Origin: CAYFZO01 sp965223735
Lineage (GTDB): Bacteria; Pseudomonadota; Gammaproteobacteria; Poriferisulfidales; Oxydemutatoraceae
Reading direction: 5' to 3'
DNA length: 64,000 nucleotides
Assembly (NCBI GenBank): GCA_965223735.1
Contig: OZ245010.1
Coordinates: 434,001-498,000, forward strand
Position numbers and translations under genes: made by a program. The notes beneath the pieces were generated by a model, which was not told the DNA's origin, made no database searches, and saw only the letters and a program-made list of their open reading frames with translations. Positions 9,013-18,108 of the stretch are shown in pieces; the stretch's first letter is position 1, and each line of letters starts with the position of its first letter.

Positions 9013-9779
9013 CCGCGCATCGCCTCTTTCATCGCGCGCACCGCATTGGTAAGCCCCATGAATACCGCGTCGGCGACGATTGCATGACCAATGTTCAGTT
9101 CATTCATCAATTCTATCGCCGCCACGGCGCGCACGTTGGCGCGGTGCAGGCCGTGTCCCGCATTGACCGTCAGGCCGCATTGCGCCGCATACCGCGCGGC
9201 GTCAACGATACGCCCGAGCTCGCGCTCCGCGGCGCCGGGCGCGGCGTCGGCATAGGCGCCCGTATGCAGCTCGACCAGCGCGGCGCCGGGCGCGGCGTCG
9301 GCATAGGCGCCCGTATGCAGCTCGACCAGCGATGCACCCGCTTCAACCGCACCGTCAATCACCCGTCTGTCGGGCTCAATGAATAGCGACACCTTGATAC
9401 CGCCCGCGTCGAGTGCGCGGCAGACCTCAGCCAGCCGCACCGCGTGCGCCGTCACGTCAAGACCGCCTTCGGTGGTCAGCTCCTCGCGCCGTTCGGGCAC
9501 GATACAGCAGAAGTCCGGCCTGACCTTGAGCGCGATGTCGGCCATCTCCTCAGTCGCCGCCATTTCCAGGTTCAGCGTCGTCGTCACCGTCTCGCGTGCC
9601 GCATAAACGTCCGCGTCCTGAATATGCCGCCGGTCTTCGCGCAGATGGATCGTGATGCCATCGGCGCCAGCGGCTTCGGCGACACCGACGGCCTGCAAAA
9701 AGTCCGGGTACGGCGTACGCCGCGCCTGACGCACCGTAGCAATGTGATCGAGGTTGACCCCGAGCCTGACCTTATTCAT
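9009..9779 (-). CDS. pdxJ: Pyridoxine 5'-phosphate synthase carrying an internal duplication
   Basis: Condenses 1-deoxyxylulose 5-phosphate and 3-amino-2-oxopropyl phosphate to pyridoxine 5'-phosphate, the last step of the DXP-dependent vitamin B6 route. The N-terminus LGVNLDHIATVRQAR and later NAGHGL are hallmark PdxJ motifs. The protein is 256 residues instead of the usual near 240, because LVELHTGAYADAAPGAA occurs twice in a row. The repeated part corresponds to the conserved (I/V)E(L/I)HTG strand-loop of the TIM barrel. The frame is kept, but whether the enzyme folds with an extra strand is uncertain. It is followed by acpS with a four-base overlap. Confidence 0.92.
   Translation of the reverse strand: MNKVRLGVNLDHIATVRQARRTPYPDFLQAVGVAEAAGADGITIHLREDRRHIQDADVYAARETVTTTLNLEMAATEEMADIALKVRPDFCCIVPERREELTTEGGLDVTAHAVRLAEVCRALDAGGIKVSLFIEPDRRVIDGAVEAGASLVELHTGAYADAAPGAALVELHTGAYADAAPGAAERELGRIVDAARYAAQCGLTVNAGHGLHRANVRAVAAIELMNELNIGHAIVADAVFMGLTNAVRAMKEAMRG
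9229..9330. repeat. Exact 51-bp tandem duplication inside pdxJ
   Basis: Two abutting identical units, 9229-9279 and 9280-9330. Each is 51 bases, a multiple of three, so the reading frame is preserved and 17 residues are duplicated. The absence of any mismatch points to a recent event or an assembly artefact. Confidence 0.95.
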
Positions 9780-9836
9780 CTTCGCCGCAGCCGTGAACTT
9801 TACCGGCAGAGTATAAATTGTTGCAACTCTTATGCG

Positions 9837-10547
9837 TCACGTGATCTCCCTCAGATAGCGGAAAAGAGAGCGCGTACGTATCTCACGGTTCCTCAGGTGA
9901 TAATTGATGGTCGCGCGCAGAAGCTCCTTGGCCTCGCGCAGAACCCGTCCGTCGCAGCCGATCAGCCCGCGGCCGAGTTTGAGCAGGGTTTCGCCGCGGC
10001 ACAGCACCTCGCCCCGCCGCCCTTCGCCGCAACGTACCGGCCCTTCGCCGGGCTCGTAGCAGTACAGGGCGTCGGCGACGAGCGGCTCATGCGTGACGTG
10101 GTCATGCTCGAGTTGCAGGCCGTGACCGGCCACTTCAAGCAGACTGAGTTCAAACCGCCGCAACACCGGCTCATCACCTTCACTCTGCACGAGTTCGGAA
10201 AGCGTGTTCGCGTAACATTCAAACAAACGACGCGACGCCGTATGCTGCGGAATCAATCGCGTCACCAACTCATTCACGTACATGCCGACCATCTGCTCTT
10301 CGGGCTTTGTCAGGATCGCCTTGCCCTGCGGGTCAAACGTGCGTAAATTCAGCAGGTCACCGCGACCGCTGCAGCCGAGCAACACCGGGATAAAAGGCTG
10401 TACGTTCTTACCCATCATTTTTGACGATTGCCTGACGATGGCCGTCACCCGCCCGTAGCCCGGCGTCAGAAACTGCACCAGACTGTTCATCTCCTGATAG
10501 GGCCTGCGATGCAGCACGTAGGCGGGTTCCTTGTCGAAAGTGATCAC
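9837..10547 (-). CDS. recO: DNA repair protein RecO
   Basis: Recombination mediator that works with RecR and RecF to load RecA on SSB-coated gaps. The 236-residue protein begins with the OB-fold typical of RecO (AYVLHRRPYQEMNSLVQFLTPGYGRV) and has the helical C-terminal region with LNLRTF, MYVNELVTRL and ELSLLEVAGHGL. Length matches E. coli RecO (242). Its start overlaps the era stop by four bases. The era-recO-pdxJ order is the standard gammaproteobacterial arrangement. Confidence 0.9.
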   Translation of the reverse strand: MITFDKEPAYVLHRRPYQEMNSLVQFLTPGYGRVTAIVRQSSKMMGKNVQPFIPVLLGCSGRGDLLNLRTFDPQGKAILTKPEEQMVGMYVNELVTRLIPQHTASRRLFECYANTLSELVQSEGDEPVLRRFELSLLEVAGHGLQLEHDHVTHEPLVADALYCYEPGEGPVRCGEGRRGEVLCRGETLLKLGRGLIGCDGRVLREAKELLRATINYHLRNREIRTRSLFRYLREIT

Positions 10548-11449
10548 GACGCCTCTCCGTCACCCGAGTACGCGTTGATCACCGCCGGGTCGCGCCACCA
10601 AGCGCTTTTTGTTTTCACCCACAGCCGCACAAAGACACGCTTGCCGAGCAGGCGTTCAATGTCGCGCCGCGCGCGCGTGCCAATCCGCTTGAGGCGAGTG
10701 CCGCCGCGACCGATCACGATCGCACGCTGACTTTCTCTTCCCACAAAGATCACCGCCGTCAGACGCACTACCGGCGCACGCTCTTCAAACTGTTCAACCT
10801 CCACGTGCACGGCGTAAGGCAGTTCCTGATGCAACTCCAGCATGACCTGCTCACGCACCAGTTCGGCGACGATAAATCGCTCGCTGCGGTCGGACAACTG
10901 TTCCGGGTCAAAGACGAAATCTCCTTCGGGCAGGCACCTGCCTAAAGCTTGTGTGAATCGGTCAAAATCGGCGTCGCGCAGGGCGGACAGCGGAAAAATT
11001 TCCCTGAATTCGTGCCGGTGCGCCGCGGCAGCGAGCACCTCGAGCAGGCCGGCTTTGTCGCGCGCACGATCCACCTTGTTCAGCACCAGGAAAATCGGCC
11101 TGCCACAAGCCGCGGCCGCCTCAAGCACGGCTTCATCGCCGGGCAACCAGCGGTCGTACACCGCCATCATCACCACGACGTCCACGCCATGCAACGCACG
11201 CAGCGCATTCTTGTTCAGGATCCGGTTCAGCGGATAGCGCGCCTTCTCGTGCAGGCCCGGCGTATCGACAAAGATCATCTGCCGGGAAGGGCGCGTCAAC
11301 ACGCCGCGGATGTTATAGCGCGTCGTTTGCGGCTTGTGGGTCACCGGCGAGAGGTGCATACCCACCAGACGGTTGAACAACGTGGATTTGCCGACGTTCG
11401 GCCGTCCGACCAGCGCGATAAATCCGCAGCGAGGTTTGTTCTCCTGCAT
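10544..11449 (-). CDS. era: GTPase Era
   Basis: Essential GTPase that binds the 3' end of 16S rRNA during 30S maturation. Its 301 residues show the G1 loop GRPNVGKST, G2 around THKPQTTRYNI, G3 DTPGLHE, G4 NKVD and a C-terminal KH domain with VIGRGGTRLKRIG. It follows rnc by five bases and overlaps recO by four, in the classical rnc-era-recO operon. Confidence 0.96.
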   Translation of the reverse strand: MQENKPRCGFIALVGRPNVGKSTLFNRLVGMHLSPVTHKPQTTRYNIRGVLTRPSRQMIFVDTPGLHEKARYPLNRILNKNALRALHGVDVVVMMAVYDRWLPGDEAVLEAAAACGRPIFLVLNKVDRARDKAGLLEVLAAAAHRHEFREIFPLSALRDADFDRFTQALGRCLPEGDFVFDPEQLSDRSERFIVAELVREQVMLELHQELPYAVHVEVEQFEERAPVVRLTAVIFVGRESQRAIVIGRGGTRLKRIGTRARRDIERLLGKRVFVRLWVKTKSAWWRDPAVINAYSGDGEAS

Positions 11450-11454
11450 GTCCT

Positions 11455-12117
11455 TCAGCGAACCGGCGGCAATTGCTCGAGCACGCCGGCGGCGGCTTTC
11501 TGCTCGGCCTTGCGCTTCGACGCCGCTTCGCCCGGGAACTCGAGCCCGAAAGCGGCTACCTTGCAGACGACGTGAAAATCGCCGCGACGGGTCTTTTCAC
11601 GCATCTCATAGACCGGTAACGCGTGACCGCCCGCCTGCAAGTATTCCTGCAACCGGGTCTTCGCATCCTTCAGGGCATCCGGCGACGGAATATGCACCAG
11701 CCGCTCATCAAACGCCTCGCGTATGAACTCCGCCGTGCAGTCCATCCCCCTCAGCAGATATAAAGCACCGATTACCGCCTCGAGCGTGTCCGCCAACAGG
11801 GCACCGCGCTGCAAACCGCCGTGCCTGGATTCACCGCGCCCGACGACCACCAACTCCGACAGATTAACGCTGCGGGCGATTTCCGCCAACGTATCCTCGC
11901 GCACCAGATACGAACGCAACTTGGTCAGTTCGCCTTCGGCAAACGACGGAAACCGGCGATAGAGCAGGTCGGAGACGAGAACCCCCAACACCGCGTCGCC
12001 TAGAAACTCAATGCGCTCGTTGTGGCTGCGGTCGGCGCTGCGATGCGTCAGCGCCTGCTTCATCAACGGCTCTTCAAGCAGGTCGGGGGTGAGGATTGCG
12101 CGAAGGTTACGGGGCAC
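11455..12117 (-). CDS. rnc: Ribonuclease III
   Basis: Double-strand-specific endoribonuclease for rRNA and mRNA processing. The RNase III signature NERIEFLGDAVLG is present, with the second acidic cluster in LADTLEAVIGALYLL, and a C-terminal double-stranded RNA-binding domain ends in KRKAEQKAAAGVLEQL. The frame is open to 12162, inside lepB, but the GTG at 12117 is preceded by AGGAGG at good spacing and gives the normal 220-residue length, so that start is preferred. Its start lies 10 bases after the lepB stop. Confidence 0.93.
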   Translation of the reverse strand: MPRNLRAILTPDLLEEPLMKQALTHRSADRSHNERIEFLGDAVLGVLVSDLLYRRFPSFAEGELTKLRSYLVREDTLAEIARSVNLSELVVVGRGESRHGGLQRGALLADTLEAVIGALYLLRGMDCTAEFIREAFDERLVHIPSPDALKDAKTRLQEYLQAGGHALPVYEMREKTRRGDFHVVCKVAAFGLEFPGEAASKRKAEQKAAAGVLEQLPPVR

Positions 12118-12127
12118 AAGCGCCTCC

Positions 12128-12889
12128 TCAGAGAATGCGCCGCCCGATGCGGGAAAAATCAATGCCGCCGTGGTCCCAGTTCCAGTGCATCCATATCAGG
12201 CCGGCACGACCCGCCAGGTTGCCTTCCGGAACAAACCCCCACACACGGCTGTCGTTGCTGTTGTCGCGGTTGTCGCCCATAACAAAATAGTGTCCCGCGG
12301 GCACTTCCCATACCCCGTTGCGGGCATAAGCGCCGTCGCGCAGCAAGATCGTATGCCCGGCACCGTGCAGGTGTTCGCGCGCCGGCGTCCAGCCCACCTG
12401 CAGAAAACCCTCTTCCCCGCCGCGGTCGGACAACGTGAGTTCGATCTCATCGCCGTTGATATACAGATTTTTGTCGCGGTAAACGATGCGGTCTCCCGGC
12501 AGACCGATCAGCCGCTTGATAAAGTTTTGCGACGGATCATCCGGAAAACGGAAAACCACGACGTCGCCGCGTTCGGGCTTACCGAGTTCCCAAAGACCGT
12601 AATGCAGCACCGGCAGGCGCAGGCTGTAGGAAAATTTTTTGACCAGAATAAAGTCGCCGATTTTCAAAGTCGGCAACATTGAACCCGAAGGAATACGGAA
12701 CGGCTCAAACAAAAAAGTGCGAAAGACTAGAACGATCAGAAGAATGGGGAAAAATGAATGCGCCATTTCCACCGACCACGGGCGCTTGTTGTCAGATCTG
12801 CGGCGCCGACAGAACAAGCGGTAAGCCAGAAGCATCGCACCGGTCAGCGCGGTCGAAACGACCAGAAACATCTCCAGGTTAAGGCTCAT
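12128..12889 (-). CDS. lepB: Signal peptidase I
   Basis: Membrane-bound serine/lysine protease that cleaves Sec and Tat signal peptides. The 253 residues have two N-terminal membrane segments (about 5-27 and 45-62), the nucleophile S70 in IPSGSMLPTL, the general base K125 in NFIKRLIGLPGD, and the structural box GDNRDNSNDSR. lepA, its usual upstream partner, is not here; tRNA-Pro lies upstream instead. It probably heads the lepB-rnc-era-recO-pdxJ-acpS-cysM-exonuclease transcription unit. Confidence 0.95.
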   Translation of the reverse strand: MSLNLEMFLVVSTALTGAMLLAYRLFCRRRRSDNKRPWSVEMAHSFFPILLIVLVFRTFLFEPFRIPSGSMLPTLKIGDFILVKKFSYSLRLPVLHYGLWELGKPERGDVVVFRFPDDPSQNFIKRLIGLPGDRIVYRDKNLYINGDEIELTLSDRGGEEGFLQVGWTPAREHLHGAGHTILLRDGAYARNGVWEVPAGHYFVMGDNRDNSNDSRVWGFVPEGNLAGRAGLIWMHWNWDHGGIDFSRIGRRIL

Positions 12890-13013
12890 CCGTTTCCCTT
12901 TTGCCGGTTATGGCGTGGCCGTCCGGCCAGGACCGTCGCGAAGTTCCCTTGCCAACCAGGCGCCGGTGAGAGAAAAAGTCGCTGCATCATTGCACAAGCA
13001 CAATCCGGCGATA

Positions 13014-13090
<77 letters not shown>

Positions 13091-13113
13091 GCCGGCGACA
13101 ATATATCAGGGAA

Positions 13114-13479
13114 TTATATACTTAAACCCACAAGGAGTTGAATATCCATTTGACGTTTCACAGGCCGGGTAGTCCCGTCGCCTCCACATCCACAAGCCCC
13201 ATTCCCGGAGGCCGGGATATTCAACGCGGCATTAATATCCGCGTTGTCACGATGAGCGCACTTCACGCACTCGAAAACTGATTGTGACTTCCTGTTCTCT
13301 TTATCCATACGCCCGCAGGCATGGCAAGTTCGGCTGGTATAGGCCGCCGGTACTTTCCTCAACACACCAACAAAGTGGTTCCGGACAAAACGGCAGACCC
13401 CTGCCGTCCCCCATAACATCCTCGCCTTCGCGCGCGCCCGGGGGTACAGTCGGTAGGGGATTGTCCGGTGTGTTTTCAT
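13114..13479 (-). pseudogene. Internally deleted TnpB (IS200/IS605 OrfB) remnant
   Basis: A 121-codon frame that joins the very N-terminus of a TnpB-type protein (MKTHRTIPYRLYP, then CRFVRNHFVG) directly to its C-terminal zinc-finger and last RuvC segment (VPAAYTSRTCHACG, CVKCAHRDNADINAALNI). Roughly 250 or more central residues, with most of the RuvC nuclease core, are missing, yet the junction is in frame. The four-cysteine zinc ribbon CHAC...CVKC and the RuvC-III aspartate in NADINAALNI remain. An 11-bp inverted repeat lies at its 3' end (13137-13147 with 13215-13225). It lies between merR and tRNA-Pro, interrupting a normally continuous cluster. It should not be an active nuclease. Confidence 0.88.
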
Positions 13480-13603
13480 TAGCGGTTTATATGCTGTTCA
13501 CTTTTACACATGATCCCCCAAGCTTGCCGCGCGCCGTTATCGTTGATTCCCGCCTGGCCGCTCAGGACCTTGTCCCCCAGGAAAATTCCGGGCGCCCGAA
13601 CCA

Positions 13604-13945
13604 TCACTGTTTGAGCAGGCCAAGAACCTCCTCGAGTTCGGCCCTCAGTTGGGAAACCAGTTGCCTGCTGTACACCCGCTCGGCTTTGGCCGCACCCCGG
13701 GACAATTGCCTGCGGGCGCCGCCGACTGTATAGCCCTGCCGGTTCAGCAGATCATGAATCTGCCGGATCAGGTAAATATCCTGGCGGCGGTAATAGCGGC
13801 GTGCGCCGCGGCGCTTGCTCGGTTTCAGTTCGGTAAAGACTTTTTCCCAGTAACGAAGAACGTGCTGGGCGACGCCGCAAAGCCGGCTGACCTCCCCTAT
13901 CGTGAAGTAATGCTTTTCAGGAATCGGGGGAAATTCACTTTTCAC
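13604..13945 (-). CDS. MerR-family transcriptional regulator next to ihfA
   Basis: A 113-residue protein with an N-terminal MerR-type winged helix-turn-helix (YFTIGEVSRLCGVAQHVLRYWEKVF, then RRYYRRQDIYLIRQIHDLL) and a short C-terminal helix ending in LRAELEEVLGLLKQ. No effector-binding domain or metal-binding cysteines are evident, so its signal is unknown. The position directly after ihfA, overlapping it by 11 bases, is conserved in gammaproteobacteria. Small members of this group are usually annotated only as MerR-family. Confidence 0.9.
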   Translation of the reverse strand: MKSEFPPIPEKHYFTIGEVSRLCGVAQHVLRYWEKVFTELKPSKRRGARRYYRRQDIYLIRQIHDLLNRQGYTVGGARRQLSRGAAKAERVYSRQLVSQLRAELEEVLGLLKQ

Positions 13946-14243
13946 TTGGCAACGGAACGTACGCCCCTACACGATCCCTGAGCTTCTGCCCCGGCCGGAA
14001 TATCACGACCCTTCGCGCCAGCACAGGCACCTGCTCACCCGTTCTCGGATTTCTGCCGGGCCGCTGAGCCTTATGCCTCAACATGAAGTTGCCGAAGCCA
14101 GACAGCTTGACGTTCTTTCCCATTTCCAGTGTGTCGCTGATTTCACCGAAGAAATCCTCGACAAACTCTTTGGCTTCACGCTTGTTCAATCCCAATTCGT
14201 TGAACAGATTTTCCGCAAGTTCCGCTTTCGTAACTGCCGCCAT
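13935..14243 (-). CDS. ihfA: Integration host factor subunit alpha
   Basis: Alpha subunit of the heterodimeric DNA-bending protein IHF. The 102 residues contain MAAVTKAELAENLF, the dimer helices, GNFMLRHKAQRPGRNPRTGE (the DNA-intercalating beta-arm with RNPRTGE) and a C-terminal helix. The pheST-ihfA order distinguishes it from HU and from ihfB. The frame is open to 14315, but the homologous N-terminus starts at the ATG at 14243, just after pheT. Confidence 0.93.
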   Translation of the reverse strand: MAAVTKAELAENLFNELGLNKREAKEFVEDFFGEISDTLEMGKNVKLSGFGNFMLRHKAQRPGRNPRTGEQVPVLARRVVIFRPGQKLRDRVGAYVPLPSEK

Positions 14244-14245
14244 TT

Positions 14246-16597
14246 TCAAGTTCTCAGGTTTACTTTTAGCGATTGAGCGAGGGCGGAGACCACATTCTCC
14301 ACCAACCCCGCACAAACTTGGTCGCTCAGAGTGCTGGAAACGTCCTGAAAAATCAAGCCTAAAGCCATGCTTTTCCTGCCCTGTTCAATTTTATCATCCT
14401 GATAAACGTCGAAAAGCACGATTTCGTGCAGCAGCTCCATTCCAAGCTCCCGGATGCAGGCCAGCACCTGCCCGGCGTTCACGTCGGCGGGAACGGTCAC
14501 TGAAATATCACGGCGCACCGACGGATAACGCGGCACCGGCCTGATCTGCACCGGCACGGGCAGCGCCGGCGCATCAAGCATGATTTCAAACAAAAACACA
14601 TCACGTGTGACACCGAGCCGCCGCGCGGCAGCGGGACTCAATGCTCCCAGACAACCGATACGCTCGCCTTTGAGCAAAATATCCGCCGCGCAGCCCGGAT
14701 GCAAACCGCAATGCGTCGAGCGCTGATACGACAACGCCGCCGCGTTCTCCGACAACAGGCTCTGAACGTCGCCTTTCAGATCATAGAAATCATACGCCCG
14801 CGGCGATTCGCCCCACTGTTCCGGGCGGGCGTCGCCATAGGCGAGTCCGGCAATGACAGACGACTCGGTCTGCCTGTTAAAGCACCGCCCCGACTCGAAA
14901 ATCCGGACCCGCCTGCATTGCCGGTTCAGGTTATGCGTCAGCGTTTTCAGCAGACCCGGCCATATTGAAGTGCGCATCACCGACATCGCGGGCGATACCG
15001 CGTTACTGAGCGCAAGCACAGGCGTTTCACTCATCATCGCCGACAGATCGGGCTCGACAAAGCTGTGCGTGACAACCTCAAAATAACCCCTGTCAACCAG
15101 CCGATCACGCCATTTGTCGCTGCGGTCGTATCGGCTTTCGAGTGGCACACGCGTCTGCATCCCGGCGACGTTACCCGCACCGCTGATCTTGTCATAACCG
15201 TAAAGCCGCCCGACTTCCCCGATCAGGTCCTCCTCTATTTCGAGGTCAAACCGGTGCGACGGCGGCGTGCAGCGCCACCCGCCTTTGCACGACTTCATCC
15301 GACACCCCAGTCGCGTCAGCATCTTCGACACTTCGTTGCGGTCAATTTCAGCACCGAGACGACACACAAGCACGTCATAACGCAATTCAATCGTCGGCGC
15401 GGGTTCTTCGGGTGCCGCGACTTCGGTCACCGGCCCGAATTCGCCACCGGCGATCCGCTCCAGTAACTCGCAGACACGCTCCATCGCACGCTGTTGCAGC
15501 ATTCGATCGACGCCGCGCTCAAATCGCAGCGAAGACTCGGTGTTCAGGCCGTAACGCCGCGCCCGACCCCTAACCGCCGCGGGCGTAAAAAAGGCGCATT
15601 CGACCAAGATGTTCCGGGTCGCCTCCGACACGGCGCTACCCGCCCCGCCAATGATACCGGCGAGCGCAAGCGGGCCGCGCGCGTCAGCAATCAGCAACGT
15701 CCGTTCATCAATCCCGGTCTGTACACCACCGATCAGTTCAATGCTCTCTCCATTGCGCGCATAACGCACTTCAACCGAACCCTCGATCTTGTCGAGATCA
15801 AATGCATGCATCGGCTGGCCGATCTCGAGCATCACATAGTTCATGACATCTACAACCGGGTGCAGGGCGCGGATACCGCCGCGCCGCAGGCGCTCCCTGA
15901 TCCACAGCGGCGTCCGGGCATCGGCGCGCAGATTACGGACATCGCGCGCGAGATAGCGCGGGCACGCCGACGGTTCGGCGACCTGCACCGGAAAACGCCG
16001 CCTGTGCACAGGCGCCACCGGGGCCTGACACGGCATTTCCAGCCTGTGCCCGCGCATCGCCGCAACCTCCCGGGCGACACCGAGCACGCTGAAACAATCC
16101 GCCCTGTCAGGCGTCAGGTCGAGATCAAATACCGTGTCGCCGAGGTGCAGATACTCGACCAGATCGGTGCCCGCGGCAACACCGTCGTCGAGCTCCAGCA
16201 GGCCTGACGAGTGCTCGTCCAGACCCAATTCACTTGCGGAACACAGCATCCCGGACGAAGACACCCCGCGTATTTCAGTTTCACCGATTTCGAGTTCGCC
16301 GATCTGCGCGCCAGCGGGCGCCAGCGGCGCATATAGTCCCTCGCGCACGTTCGGCGCGCCGCAGACCACTTGCAGCAGGGCCTTGCGGCCCGCATCGACC
16401 TTGCATACCTTCAAGCGATCGACGTTCGGATGAGGTTCCACACTTTGCACGCACCCGACGACAATGTTCGACACGGACGCAGACACCGGGCTTGATCTAT
16501 CCACTTCGAGCCCCGCCATCGTCAACATCCCGGCCAGCGCCTCAGGCTCAAGCGGCGCGCCGACCCATTCTTCCAACCACAACAGACTGATCTTCAT
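14246..16597 (-). CDS. pheT: Phenylalanine-tRNA ligase beta subunit
   Basis: Large subunit of the alpha2-beta2 phenylalanyl-tRNA synthetase. The 783 residues match the bacterial length: N-terminal tRNA-binding OB domain (about 40-150, with VVGCVQSVEPHPNVDRLKVCKVD), B3/4 editing region, B5 domain (about 400-475), catalytic-like core, and C-terminal FDX-ACB domain (RYPSVRRDISVTVP onward). It follows pheS by five bases and precedes ihfA by two. Confidence 0.96.
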   Translation of the reverse strand: MKISLLWLEEWVGAPLEPEALAGMLTMAGLEVDRSSPVSASVSNIVVGCVQSVEPHPNVDRLKVCKVDAGRKALLQVVCGAPNVREGLYAPLAPAGAQIGELEIGETEIRGVSSSGMLCSASELGLDEHSSGLLELDDGVAAGTDLVEYLHLGDTVFDLDLTPDRADCFSVLGVAREVAAMRGHRLEMPCQAPVAPVHRRRFPVQVAEPSACPRYLARDVRNLRADARTPLWIRERLRRGGIRALHPVVDVMNYVMLEIGQPMHAFDLDKIEGSVEVRYARNGESIELIGGVQTGIDERTLLIADARGPLALAGIIGGAGSAVSEATRNILVECAFFTPAAVRGRARRYGLNTESSLRFERGVDRMLQQRAMERVCELLERIAGGEFGPVTEVAAPEEPAPTIELRYDVLVCRLGAEIDRNEVSKMLTRLGCRMKSCKGGWRCTPPSHRFDLEIEEDLIGEVGRLYGYDKISGAGNVAGMQTRVPLESRYDRSDKWRDRLVDRGYFEVVTHSFVEPDLSAMMSETPVLALSNAVSPAMSVMRTSIWPGLLKTLTHNLNRQCRRVRIFESGRCFNRQTESSVIAGLAYGDARPEQWGESPRAYDFYDLKGDVQSLLSENAAALSYQRSTHCGLHPGCAADILLKGERIGCLGALSPAAARRLGVTRDVFLFEIMLDAPALPVPVQIRPVPRYPSVRRDISVTVPADVNAGQVLACIRELGMELLHEIVLFDVYQDDKIEQGRKSMALGLIFQDVSSTLSDQVCAGLVENVVSALAQSLKVNLRT

Positions 16598-16602
16598 GAA
16601 CT

Positions 16603-17592
16603 TTACCGCCTGAACTGCTCGAGAAAGCGCAGGTCGTTTTCAAAAAACAGGCGCAGGTCGCGGATGCCGTGCCTCAGCATCGCCAGGCGCTCAATACCGA
16701 GACCGAACGCATAACCGCTCCACCGCTCGCTGTCGCAACCCACCGCGTGCAACACGTTCGGATGGACCATGCCGCAGCCCATCACCTCCAGCCATTGACC
16801 GCGGTCGTCGCGGATGTCCACCTCGGCCGACGGTTCGGTAAACGGGAAATACGACGGCCTGAAACGGGTGTGAAGCCGCTCGTCGTCAAAGAATGCCCGC
16901 AGAAAAGTCTCAATCAGCGCTTTCAACCCGGCAAATGTCACGGCGCGATCGACAACCAGCCCCTCGACCTGGTGGAACATCGGACTGTGAGTCGCGTCGG
17001 AGTCACAGCGGTAAACGCGCCCCGGCGCAATGATGCGCAACGGCGGCGGCCGCTCCTTCATCACCCGGATCTGCACCGGCGAAGTGTGGGTACGCAACAA
17101 CCTTCCGTCTTCAAGATAAAACGTATCGTGCATTGCACGCGCAGGATGATGCGGCGGGATATTCAGCGCCTCAAAGTTATGGAAGTCATCCTCGATCTCC
17201 GGGCCTTCGGCGACTTCAAAACCGGCACGCAGAAAAAAGCGGCGGACACGGCGCAGAGTCAACGTCACCGGATGCAGCGCCCCGCATTCCTCTCCCCTGC
17301 CCGGCAGGGTAACGTCGATCTGTTCACCGGCCATGCGTTGCGCCAGCACCGCAGCGGCCAGTTCATCGCGGCGGAACACCAGCGCGTCCTCGACACGCCG
17401 CTTGGCCTCGTTGACAACGCGCCCGGTTTCGGGACGCTGCTCAGGCGGCAGCTTGCCAAGCGCTTTCAGGCGCCCGGTCAGCAGGCCTCTGCGCCCGAGA
17501 TACCGGACCCGTAACTGCTCGAGTGCTTCGGCGCTGGCCCCGGCTATTTCAGCCAACGCCCGCTCAACCAAGGCTTGGAGTTCGTCGCTCAT
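16603..17592 (-). CDS. pheS: Phenylalanine-tRNA ligase alpha subunit
   Basis: Catalytic subunit of phenylalanyl-tRNA synthetase. The 329 residues show an N-terminal coiled coil, class II motif 1 near FEVAEGPEIEDDFHNF, motif 2 in FHQVEGLVVD, and motif 3 in GLGIERLAML; HPARAMHDTFYL is a PheS hallmark. A 136-base gap separates it from rplT. I saw no phenylalanine-rich leader peptide there, so attenuation like E. coli pheM is not supported. Confidence 0.96.
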   Translation of the reverse strand: MSDELQALVERALAEIAGASAEALEQLRVRYLGRRGLLTGRLKALGKLPPEQRPETGRVVNEAKRRVEDALVFRRDELAAAVLAQRMAGEQIDVTLPGRGEECGALHPVTLTLRRVRRFFLRAGFEVAEGPEIEDDFHNFEALNIPPHHPARAMHDTFYLEDGRLLRTHTSPVQIRVMKERPPPLRIIAPGRVYRCDSDATHSPMFHQVEGLVVDRAVTFAGLKALIETFLRAFFDDERLHTRFRPSYFPFTEPSAEVDIRDDRGQWLEVMGCGMVHPNVLHAVGCDSERWSGYAFGLGIERLAMLRHGIRDLRLFFENDLRFLEQFRR

Positions 17593-17728
17593 CGTGCCGA
17601 CCGCTTATTCGGAAGAAACCTGCCCCGGGAAACACCCGCGGGGAGCGATGACGACGGAACGCCGTCTCCCTTTCGGCCTCTTTCCCGGTTCTTTGCCCGG
17701 CCCGGCCGTGCGGCTCGCGAAAGTACGC

Positions 17729-18088
17729 TTACGAAGACAGTGCGGCTTTCGCTTTTTCGACCAGTTTACCGAACGCATCCGGGTCATGTACCGCAAGATC
17801 GGCAAGCATTTTTCGGTCCAACTCGATGTCCTGTCTGGCGAGGCCGCTCATCAGGCGACTGTACGACAACCCGAAACGACGCGCGGCGGCGTTGATGCGG
17901 ATAATCCATAACGCACGGAACTGCCGTTTGCGCCGACGCCGGTCGCGATAGGCGTACTGGCCAGCCTTGATAACAGCCTGTTTGGCGACGCGAAAAACCC
18001 TGCTGCGTGCGCCGTAATACCCGACGGCTTTCGCCTTGACTTTCTTACGCCGCGCATGAGCGATGGTGCCGCGTTTTACCCTGGCCAT
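17729..18088 (-). CDS. rplT: 50S ribosomal protein L20
   Basis: Large-subunit protein needed early in 50S assembly. The 119 residues MARVKRGTIAHARRKK, GYYGARSRVFRVAKQAVIKAG, YAYRDRRRRKRQFRALWI and FGLSYSRLMSGL are classic L20. It follows rpmI in the infC-rpmI-rplT order. In E. coli L20 represses translation of this operon; no operator structure was identified here. Confidence 0.97.
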   Translation of the reverse strand: MARVKRGTIAHARRKKVKAKAVGYYGARSRVFRVAKQAVIKAGQYAYRDRRRRKRQFRALWIIRINAAARRFGLSYSRLMSGLARQDIELDRKMLADLAVHDPDAFGKLVEKAKAALSS

Positions 18089-18108
18089 CCGGAACCCCCA
18101 TACAACGG

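Noticed and set aside
9444..10346. 300-codon plus-strand open frame over pdxJ and recO
   Set aside because: It is antisense to two well-supported genes, has no homology features, and is a by-product of GC-rich codon use.
17593..17728. Phenylalanine attenuator leader before pheS
   Set aside because: GC-rich hairpin potential exists but no short frame rich in Phe codons was found.
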